Shown here in pieces: positions 1-5,187 of a stretch of 7,829 bases of DNA. Location of the stretch: the NCBI GenBank assembly GCA_945878385.1, contig CAMCTE010000127.1, positions 1-7,829 of the forward strand, written 5' to 3'. Under the pieces are notes generated by a model, which had not been told where the DNA came from, did no database searches, and saw only the letters and a program-made list of their open reading frames with translations. The position numbers were made by a program, and so were the translations under genes. The DNA is from Azohydromonas lata NBRC 102462. GTDB lineage: Bacteria; Pseudomonadota; Gammaproteobacteria; Burkholderiales; Burkholderiaceae_C. Each line of letters starts with the position of its first letter. The first letter of the stretch is position 1.

Positions 1-1
1 G

Positions 2-241
2 GCCGACGCCTCCCACGCATGGGCGCAAGTGTGGTGTCCCCTCCAGCCCGGCAGCCCCGACGGGCACTGGGTCGACCTCGACCCCACCAACGACCTGGTG
101 CCCGACCAGGCCCACATCCGCGTCGCCGTTGGGCGCGACTTCGGCGATGTCACCCCCCTGCGCGTCGTCATTCGGGGCGGTGGGCATCACCGCCTGCAGG
201 TCGGCGTCACCACACGGGTCGTGGATGCGGCCACGGCATGA
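2..241 (+). CDS. Transglutaminase-like cysteine peptidase family protein, C-terminal fragment (5' end outside window)
   Basis: Only the last 79 residues are present. Seen: a S-H-A-W motif (His at fragment residue 5) followed about 20 residues later by W-V-D-L-D-P-T-N (Asp at residue 27). This spacing matches the His and Asp of the Cys-His-Asp triad of transglutaminase-like peptidases; the Cys must lie upstream of the window. The tail, with V-G-R-D-F-x-D-V-T-P-L-R and a short glycine-rich stretch, is typical of the bacterial transglutaminase proteins that travel with alpha-E and circularly permuted ATP-grasp genes, and those two genes follow here. In this set the enzyme is predicted, not proven, to cleave or rearrange peptide or isopeptide bonds. 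The stop is TGA at 239-241. It lies upstream of the sigma-54-like promoter, so its own transcription starts elsewhere. Its N-terminal architecture cannot be judged. Confidence 0.9.
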   Translation, partial: ADASHAWAQVWCPLQPGSPDGHWVDLDPTNDLVPDQAHIRVAVGRDFGDVTPLRVVIRGGGHHRLQVGVTTRVVDAATA

Positions 242-254
242 ATGCCCGTGCCGC
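227..254 (+). other. Hairpin spanning the transglutaminase stop codon
   Basis: Bases 227-230 pair with 251-254, 232-236 with 246-250, and 237-238 with 243-244, with single-base bulges at 231 and 245. The loop TGAA (239-242) contains the stop codon. No T-run follows, so it is not a classical intrinsic terminator. It might stabilise the 3' end or mark a Rho-type end, or it may be chance in GC-rich DNA. A second small hairpin (263-268 with 275-280, six pairs, six-base loop) follows and also lacks a T-run. Confidence 0.25.
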
Positions 255-282
255 AGCCCGTTCCGTGAAGCCCATCACGGCA

Positions 283-299
283 TGCCCCCCATTGGTGCA
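283..299 (+). promoter_or_regulatory. Candidate NtrC (NRI) binding site
   Basis: The 17 bases TGCCCCCCATTGGTGCA fit the 7-3-7 dyad TGCACCA-N3-TGGTGCA known for NtrC sites such as those at glnA. The right half matches 7 of 7 and the left half 5 of 7. The dyad centre (291) is about 52 bases before the start site predicted from the sigma-54-like promoter, closer than most NtrC enhancer sites. The right half also sits in a perfect 10-base palindrome TGGTGCACCA (293-302). I see no second good site in the short upstream stretch available. The assignment rests on motif match plus position before a -24/-12 element. Confidence 0.55.
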
Positions 300-315
300 C
301 CACACAGGCCGCAGC

Positions 316-332
316 TTGGCGTGGAATTTGCA
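316..332 (+). promoter_or_regulatory. Sigma-54 (RpoN) -24/-12 promoter
   Basis: The stretch TTGGCGTGGAATTTGCA matches the RpoN consensus YTGGCACGrNNNTTGCW at all defined positions except two (AC replaced by GT). The invariant GG (318-319) and GC (330-331) are exactly ten bases apart. Initiation would be expected near 341-344, leaving a leader of about 16 bases that contains the GAGGA ribosome-binding site (346-350) of the gene starting at 359. It should drive the ATP-grasp and alpha-E genes but not the transglutaminase gene upstream. Confidence 0.7.
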
Positions 333-358
333 AACCGAAGCACCAGAGGACCGGGAAG

Positions 359-1795
359 ATGAACGTTCGCTTCGATGAAATGAATGCCGAGGGCGGCAGC
401 GCCAGGGCGCACTACGCCGCCTACGGCGACTGGCTGCAACGCCAGCCGACAGCGTCCATGCAGACCCGTCGCGAAGAAGCCGAGATGATCTTCCGCCGCG
501 TGGGCATCACCTTCGCCGTCTACGGCGAGAAGGACGAAGACGGCGCCGGCACTGAGCGCCTCATCCCCTTTGACTTGGTGCCCCGCATCATCCCTGCGGG
601 CGAATGGTCGGTCATGCAGCGCGGCCTCGAGCAGCGCGTGTCGGCCCTCAACCGCTTCATCCATGATGTCTATCACGGGCAGGACATCATCAAGGCCGGC
701 ATCGTCCCGGCCGATGAAGTGCTGCGCAACCCGCAATTCCGCCCCGAGATGGTGGGCGTGGATGTGCCCGGCGGCATCTATGCCCACATTGCAGGCATCG
801 ACATCGTACGCGCCGCGCAGGCCGACGGCAGCGGCACCTACTACGTGCTGGAAGACAACCTGCGCGTGCCCTCGGGCGTGAGCTACATGCTCGAAAACCG
901 CAAGATGATGATGCGGCTCTTCCCCGACCTGTTCTCGTTGCACCGCGTGGCCCCGGTGGCCCACTACCCCGACCTGCTGCTGGCCACCCTGCGCAGCATG
1001 GCCCCTGCCTCGGGCAAGGAGCCCACCGTGGTGGTGCTCACGCCCGGCATGTACAACAGCGCCTACTTCGAACACGCCTTCCTGGCCCAGCAGATGGGGG
1101 TGGAACTCGTCGAAGGGCAGGACCTCTTCGTGCGCGACGACATGGTCTACATGCGCACCACCCAAGGCCCCAAGCGGGTGGATGTCATCTACCGCCGCAT
1201 CGACGACGACTTCCTCGACCCCGAAGCCTTCCGCCCCAACTCCACACTTGGCTGCGCGGGTCTGCTGCGCGCCTACCGCGCCGGCAACGTCACCCTGTGC
1301 AATGCCATCGGAACCGGCGTGGCCGATGACAAGTCCATCTACGCCTATGTGCCGCAGATGGTCGAGTTCTATCTCGGCGAAAAACCCATTCTGGAAAATG
1401 TGCCCACCTGGCGTTGCCGCGAACCCGGTGACTTGGCCCATGTGCTGGCGCACCTGAAGGACCTGGTGGTCAAGGAAGTACACGGCGCCGGCGGCTATGG
1501 CATGTTGGTGGGCCCGGCCTCCACGCAGGCGGAAATCGAAGCCTTTGCCCAGCGCATCAAGGCCAACCCCAGCAATTACATCGCGCAGCCCACGCTCAGT
1601 CTGTCCACCTGCCCCACCTTTGTGGAGCAGGGCATTGCGCCGCGCCACATCGACCTGCGCCCCTTCGTGCTGTCGGGCAAGTCGGTGCAGATGGTGCCCG
1701 GCGGTCTCACCCGCGTGGCATTGAAGGAAGGCTCTCTGGTCGTCAACAGCAGCCAGGGCGGCGGCACCAAGGACACCTGGGTGTTGGACGCCTGA
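359..1795 (+). CDS. Circularly permuted type-2 ATP-grasp protein (DUF404/DUF407 family)
   Basis: This 478-residue protein is full length for the family and probably cytoplasmic, with no signal peptide or membrane segment. Family blocks seen: Y-V-L-E-D-N-L-R-V-P-S-G (about residues 162-173), D-V-I-Y-R-R-I-D-D-D-F-L-D-P (275-288), a glycine-rich K-E-V-H-G-A-G-G-Y-G loop (372-381), R-H-I-D-L-R-P-F (429-436), and a C-terminal P-G-G-L-T-R-V-A block (from about 447) followed by N-S-S-Q-G-G-G. ATP-grasp enzymes join a carboxylate to an amine through an acyl-phosphate. Members linked to alpha-E and transglutaminase genes are predicted to be amidoligases, with substrates unknown. The start at 359 is supported by GAGGA at 346-350 with an eight-base gap and by the upstream sigma-54-like promoter. 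The alpha-E gene follows after 22 bases, so they are probably co-transcribed. Confidence 0.93.
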   Translation: MNVRFDEMNAEGGSARAHYAAYGDWLQRQPTASMQTRREEAEMIFRRVGITFAVYGEKDEDGAGTERLIPFDLVPRIIPAGEWSVMQRGLEQRVSALNRFIHDVYHGQDIIKAGIVPADEVLRNPQFRPEMVGVDVPGGIYAHIAGIDIVRAAQADGSGTYYVLEDNLRVPSGVSYMLENRKMMMRLFPDLFSLHRVAPVAHYPDLLLATLRSMAPASGKEPTVVVLTPGMYNSAYFEHAFLAQQMGVELVEGQDLFVRDDMVYMRTTQGPKRVDVIYRRIDDDFLDPEAFRPNSTLGCAGLLRAYRAGNVTLCNAIGTGVADDKSIYAYVPQMVEFYLGEKPILENVPTWRCREPGDLAHVLAHLKDLVVKEVHGAGGYGMLVGPASTQAEIEAFAQRIKANPSNYIAQPTLSLSTCPTFVEQGIAPRHIDLRPFVLSGKSVQMVPGGLTRVALKEGSLVVNSSQGGGTKDTWVLDA

Positions 1796-1817
1796 TCGCC
1801 CCAAGGAAGTCACGCCC

Positions 1818-2816
1818 ATGCTCTCACGCACCGCCGATCACCTCTTCTGGATGGCCCGCTACATGGAGCGTGCGGAAAACACCGCCCGCATGCTTGATGT
1901 GAACTACCAGACCTCCCTTCTGCCCGAGCGTGCCGGCAGTGTGGAAGCGGCCTGGAGCGCCGTTCTGGGCATCAGCGAATTGCACGGGGCCTACCACAGC
2001 CGCCACAGCCGCATCCACAGCGAAGCCGTCATGCAGTTCATGGTGCGTGACACCACGAACTACTCCTCCATCGCGTCCTGCCTGGCCGCCGCCCGCGAAA
2101 ACGCGCGTGCCGTGCGCAGCGCCCTCACCACCGAACTGTGGGAAACCACGAACCAGACCTGGCTCGAGTTCTCCCGCATGATGGTTTCCGACGCCTTGGA
2201 AAAGGATCCCTCTGCAGTTTTTGAGTGGGTCAAGTTCCGCTCGCATCTCTCGCGCGGTGTGGCCGTGGGCACCATGCTGCAGGACGAGGCCCTGCACTTC
2301 ATTCGCCTGGGCACCTTCCTGGAGAGGGGCGACAACACCGCACGGTTGCTCGATGTGAAGTTCCATGGCCACCCCAGCATCGACGGCGCACCACCGGTTG
2401 GAGAGGGCGCCCGCACGCCGCACTTGCCCGGGCAAGCCGCACCCTCCATGGCCGCAGAAACCGACTTCTACCACTGGTCGGCGCTGCTGCGTTCGGTCTC
2501 GGCCTTCGAGATCTACCGCCGTGTGTACAGCAGCGTCATCCTGCCGGAGAAGGTGGCCGAATTGCTGATCCTGCGCCCCGACATGCCGCGTTCCCTGGCG
2601 GCCTGCACCAGCGAACTGGTCAACAACCTCACCCAGGTGGCCAACCAGCAAAGCGGCGACACCCTGCGCCGCGCCGGCCGCCTGCGCAGCGATTTGCAGT
2701 ACGGTCGCATCGACGAAATCCTCGATGACGGCCTGCACGCCTACCTCACGCGCTTTCTCAACCGCATCAACGACATCGGCGACCGCATTGCCCGAGATTT
2801 CCTGGCCGCGGCCTAG
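1818..2816 (+). CDS. Alpha-E domain-containing protein (DUF403)
   Basis: A 332-residue, mainly helical protein opening with the family hallmark M-L-S-R-T-A-D-H-L-F-W-M-A-R-Y-M-E-R. The motif E-R-A-E-N-T-A-R-M-L-D-V (residues 17-28) recurs in the second half as E-R-G-D-N-T-A-R-L-L-D-V (169-180), pointing to an internally duplicated helical fold. A low-complexity Pro/Gly/Ala linker (about residues 187-212) divides the halves and makes the protein slightly long for the family. The biochemical role is unknown. Constant association with circularly permuted ATP-grasp proteins, sometimes fused, suggests a partner or substrate-handling subunit. AAGGAAG at 1803-1809 lies eight bases before the ATG and fixes the start. 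No convincing terminator follows the TAG stop, so some transcription could continue into the transporter genes. Confidence 0.93.
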   Translation: MLSRTADHLFWMARYMERAENTARMLDVNYQTSLLPERAGSVEAAWSAVLGISELHGAYHSRHSRIHSEAVMQFMVRDTTNYSSIASCLAAARENARAVRSALTTELWETTNQTWLEFSRMMVSDALEKDPSAVFEWVKFRSHLSRGVAVGTMLQDEALHFIRLGTFLERGDNTARLLDVKFHGHPSIDGAPPVGEGARTPHLPGQAAPSMAAETDFYHWSALLRSVSAFEIYRRVYSSVILPEKVAELLILRPDMPRSLAACTSELVNNLTQVANQQSGDTLRRAGRLRSDLQYGRIDEILDDGLHAYLTRFLNRINDIGDRIARDFLAAA

Positions 2817-2821
2817 GTTGG

Positions 2822-2854
2822 TGCATCTTACTGCATGAAATACGGGTAAATACC
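2822..2854 (+). repeat. Two short direct repeats phased at 10 bp upstream of the binding-protein gene
   Basis: TGCAT occurs at 2822-2826 and 2832-2836, and AAATAC at 2838-2843 and 2848-2853. Both pairs are offset by 10 bp, one DNA turn. GGTA-AA-TACC (2845-2854) is a small dyad overlapping the second pair. This is the most AT-rich part of the gap between the alpha-E and transporter genes. It may be part of a promoter or regulator site, but I could not find a -35/-10 pair that scores well. Confidence 0.3.
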
Positions 2855-2855
2855 A

Positions 2856-2887
2856 AGCATTATTTTGCTCGGTAGCAGTACAGTGCT
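2856..2887 (+). promoter_or_regulatory. Tandem AGCA-N6-TGCT dyads, candidate operator for the ABC importer operon
   Basis: Two dyads of identical layout, AGCA-N6-TGCT at 2856-2869 and 2874-2887, are separated by CGGT and therefore repeat every 18 bp. They lie 64-95 bases before the binding-protein start, where an operator would be expected. I cannot assign a regulator family. The rest of the gap (2888-2939) shows only a purine-rich AGAAAGGGG and a T5 run. Confidence 0.35.
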
Positions 2888-2950
2888 TCTCACAGAAAGG
2901 GGTGTGCCATCATTCGTGGCCGTTTTTAACCCCCAGTCCGGAGGAGATCC

Positions 2951-4138
2951 ATGACCACCCGCCGAGTCGTTCTGAGCCGCGGTGCCGCTCTTGCAGGCGC
3001 CGCCAGCACCAGCCTCTTGTTGCCGCAAATCGTGCGCGCCCAGTCCAACAAGGTGCGGGTGGGCCTGATGTTGCCCTACACCGGCACCTTCGCCTCCCTG
3101 GGCGTGAACATCGAGGCGGGTTTTCGCATGGCTGTGGAAGAGGCCGGTGGCAAGCTCGGCGGGCGTGACATCGAATGGTTCAAGGTCGACGACGAATCCG
3201 ACCCGCCCAAGGGCGTGGAAAACGCCAACCGCCTGGTGCAACGCGACAAGGTCGATGTCATTCTGGGCACCGTGCACTCCGGCGTGCAGATGGGCATTCA
3301 CCGCGTGGCCCGCGAGTCCGGTGTGCTGAGCATCATCCCCAACGCCGGCGTGCATGTGGCCACCCGCGCCCAGTGCGCACCCAATGTCTTCCGCACGTCC
3401 TTCACCAACAGCCAGCCCACCATGGCCCTGGGTGAAACCATGGTCAAGCGCGGCCACAAGAAGGCCGTGTGGATCACCTGGAAGTACGCCGCAGGCGACG
3501 AGGCCTTCGAAGGCTTCCGCGACAGTTACACCAAGGCCGGCGGCACCATCGTCAAAGAACTGGGCTTGCCCTTCCCGAATGTGGAATTCCAGGCCCTGCT
3601 CACCGAAATCGCTTCTTTGAAGCCCGATGCGGTGGCCTGCTTCTTCGCCGGCGCCGGTGCGGCCAAGTTCATCCGTGATTACGCTGCTGCGGGCCTCAAG
3701 GGCAAGATCCCGCTGTACGGCTCGGGCTTCCTCACCGAAGGCGTGCTCGACGCCGCCGGCCCGGCCGCCGACGGCATCCTCACCACGCTGCATTACAGCG
3801 ATTCACTCGACACCAAGCGCAACCAGGATTTCCGCAAGAAGTTCGCCATCAACTACAAGCTGCAGCCCGATGTGTACGCCGTACAGGGCTACGATTCGGG
3901 CCTGCTGCTGGCGCAGGGCCTGGCCGCCGTGAAGGGCGACATGTCCAACAAGCGCGCGCTGTACGCCGCCATGGAAGGTGCCACCATCGACAGCCCACGC
4001 GGCAAGTGGACGATGAGCAAGGCCCACAACCCCATCCAGGACATGTACCTGCGCGAAGTCAAGGACAAGGAGAACAAGGTGATCGGCATTGCCGCCAAGG
4101 CATTGGCCGATTCAGGTGTCGGTTGTCGCCTGGCTTGA
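2951..4138 (+). CDS. Branched-chain-amino-acid-type ABC transporter, periplasmic substrate-binding protein
   Basis: This 395-residue protein is of the Peripla_BP_6 (LivJ/LivK) type and captures the solute for the importer encoded downstream. The N-terminus has twin arginines (R4-R5 in T-R-R-V-V-L-S), a hydrophobic stretch (residues 11-24) and a likely cleavage after I-V-R-A (residue 30), so Tat export is plausible. There is no lipobox. The mature protein begins V-R-V-G-L-M-L-P-Y-T-G, the usual first strand and ligand loop. G-T-V-H-S-G-V (106-112) and P-N-A-G-V (130-134) correspond to ligand-pocket loops. The C-terminus ends G-V-G-C-R-L-A, as in some LIV-type proteins of Burkholderiales with non-canonical ligands. 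The ligand is therefore open: amino acid, amide, urea-like or aromatic acid. GGAGGAG at 2940-2946 makes a strong ribosome-binding site. A hairpin separates it from the permease genes. Confidence 0.92.
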   Translation: MTTRRVVLSRGAALAGAASTSLLLPQIVRAQSNKVRVGLMLPYTGTFASLGVNIEAGFRMAVEEAGGKLGGRDIEWFKVDDESDPPKGVENANRLVQRDKVDVILGTVHSGVQMGIHRVARESGVLSIIPNAGVHVATRAQCAPNVFRTSFTNSQPTMALGETMVKRGHKKAVWITWKYAAGDEAFEGFRDSYTKAGGTIVKELGLPFPNVEFQALLTEIASLKPDAVACFFAGAGAAKFIRDYAAAGLKGKIPLYGSGFLTEGVLDAAGPAADGILTTLHYSDSLDTKRNQDFRKKFAINYKLQPDVYAVQGYDSGLLLAQGLAAVKGDMSNKRALYAAMEGATIDSPRGKWTMSKAHNPIQDMYLREVKDKENKVIGIAAKALADSGVGCRLA

Positions 4139-4183
4139 GGCCGGGCCCCTTACCTTGTTCATGATCGTTTGATGCAAGCCCCA

Positions 4184-4237
4184 GGTGGCCCACCGGCCGC
4201 CTGAAGCCACCCAGGCGGCCGTGGCCGCCCTTTTTTT
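4184..4237 (+). terminator. Strong GC hairpin with T7 tract between binding-protein and permease genes (intrinsic terminator or attenuator)
   Basis: A perfect ten-pair stem (4194-4203 with 4212-4221, eight-base loop) extends outward with two single-base bulges (4189, 4193) through 4190-4192/4222-4224 and 4184-4188/4225-4229. It ends one base before seven T's (4231-4237). A shorter alternative hairpin, GGCGGCC (4214-4220) with GGCCGCC (4223-4229), would exclude the main stem and also abuts the T's. Inside an operon this would be expected to give partial termination, keeping binding protein in excess over permease, but conditional control is possible. Confidence 0.7.
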
Positions 4238-4253
4238 GCCCCTGCTTTCTCCC

Positions 4254-4268
4254 ATGCCCACCCCATGA
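4254..4268 (+). other. Four-codon frame whose stop overlaps the livH start (ATGA)
   Basis: ATG-CCC-ACC-CCA-TGA encodes Met-Pro-Thr-Pro. Its TGA (4266-4268) overlaps the livH ATG (4265-4267). Neither start has a Shine-Dalgarno sequence; the stretch 4238-4264 is pyrimidine-rich. It could be a coupling device or chance. Confidence 0.15.
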
Positions 4269-5128
4269 CCCTGGCCAACTTCCTCATCCAGCTGCTCAAC
4301 AGCGTCCAGTACGGGCTGCTGCTGTTCATGCTGGCCGCGGGCCTGACGCTGATCTTCGGCATCATGGGAGTCGTCAACCTCGCGCACGGCAGCTTCTACA
4401 TGCTGGGCGCCTACCTGGCCTACACGCTGGCCATCAAGCTGGGCTCGCTGCCCCTGGCCATCATCGTTGGCGCGGTGCTTGCAGGTTTGTTCGGCTTCGT
4501 GCTCGAGAGGCTGCTGTTTCGGCACTTCTACCACCGCGACCACCTCGACCAGGTGCTGCTGACCTTCGGCCTCATCTATGTGTTCGAAGAACTGCGCGCC
4601 ATCATCTGGGGCAACGATGTGCTGGGCGTGAAGATTCCCGATGCACTCGATTGGTCGATCCCGCTCACCGACACCCTGAGCTACCCGGTCTACCGCCTGT
4701 TCATTTCAGGCGTGTGCATCGCGCTGGCCATCGCGCTGTACCTGCTGATTTCCAAAACCCGCTTGGGCATGAAGATCCGCGCCGGTGCTTTCAATCGCGA
4801 CATGACGGAATCGCTGGGCATCAACATCGAACTGATCCACGCGCTGGTCTTCGGCCTCGGTGTGGGCCTGGCGGTGGTGGCCGGCATGGTGGCCTCGCCC
4901 GTCTCCAGCGTCTATCCCAACATGGGCAGCCCGGTGCTCATCATGTGCTTCGTGGTGGTGGTCATCGGCGGCATTGGCTCGGTGCGCGGCGCCATGATCG
5001 CAGCCCTGCTCGTGGGCCTCGTGGACACCTTCGGCAAGGTGCTGCTGCCCTCAGTGGCCGGCATGCTGGTCTACATCCTCATGGCCGCGGTGCTGCTGTG
5101 GCGCCCCGAGGGGTTGTTCAAGCAATGA
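4265..5128 (+). CDS. livH: Branched-chain-amino-acid-type ABC transporter permease, LivH type
   Basis: This 287-residue inner-membrane protein has about eight hydrophobic segments. It pairs with the LivM homologue downstream to form the translocation path. Family markers: F-G-I-M-G-V-V-N-L-A-H-G-S-F-Y-M-L-G-A (about residues 31-49), a cytoplasmic coupling loop R-A-G-A-F-N-R-D-M-T-E-S-L-G-I-N (172-187) that contacts the ATPases, the V-V-I-G-G-I-G-S-V-R-G-A block near 235-246, and the C-terminal W-R-P-E-G-L-F. The start gives a normal N-terminus (N-F-L-I-Q-L-L-N-S) but has no recognisable ribosome-binding site, unlike most of its neighbours, and follows a terminator-like hairpin, so expression may be low or coupled. 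The symbol reflects family, not proven substrate. Confidence 0.93.
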   Translation: MTLANFLIQLLNSVQYGLLLFMLAAGLTLIFGIMGVVNLAHGSFYMLGAYLAYTLAIKLGSLPLAIIVGAVLAGLFGFVLERLLFRHFYHRDHLDQVLLTFGLIYVFEELRAIIWGNDVLGVKIPDALDWSIPLTDTLSYPVYRLFISGVCIALAIALYLLISKTRLGMKIRAGAFNRDMTESLGINIELIHALVFGLGVGLAVVAGMVASPVSSVYPNMGSPVLIMCFVVVVIGGIGSVRGAMIAALLVGLVDTFGKVLLPSVAGMLVYILMAAVLLWRPEGLFKQ

Positions 5129-5187
5129 AGAACAACCTGCCCCTTGCCGGCCATTTGGCCCCCGTGCCCCACCGGATGCATCCATGA
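5125..5187 (+). CDS. Hypothetical 20-residue frame bridging livH and livM through ATGA overlaps
   Basis: The frame begins at an ATG overlapping the livH stop (ATGA, 5125-5128) and ends in a TGA overlapping the livM ATG (ATGA, 5184-5187). It encodes M-K-N-N-L-P-L-A-G-H and ten more residues, rich in Pro and His, with no recognisable family. GAGGGG at 5108-5113 lies 11 bases upstream, slightly far for a ribosome-binding site. Because livM has only a weak GGA (5174-5176), ribosomes moving through this frame could deliver themselves to the livM start. It may be a coupling frame rather than a functional peptide, or chance. Confidence 0.25.
   Translation: MKNNLPLAGHLAPVPHRMHP

Noticed and set aside
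275..1831. Long open frame on the - strand opposite the ATP-grasp gene
   Set aside because: Its product is a low-complexity His/Ala/Gly/Val-rich sequence without motifs. It mirrors a well-supported + strand gene in GC-rich DNA and is a compositional shadow.
1824..2738. - strand frame opposite the alpha-E gene
   Set aside because: Same low-complexity composition, and no family motif. The + strand gene has family blocks and a ribosome-binding site.
2818..2826. TTGGTGCAT after the alpha-E stop as an NtrC site
   Set aside because: Only one half-site is present. The expected left arm three bases upstream matches in about 3 of 7 positions, and no -24/-12 element follows.
2828..2856. TTACTG with TACCAA 17 bases downstream as a sigma-70 promoter for the importer
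   Set aside because: The -10 matches only about half of consensus, so I do not call a specific promoter here.
2828..3793. - strand frame opposite the binding-protein gene
   Set aside because: It would have to start inside a well-supported gene, and its sequence shows no fold or motif.
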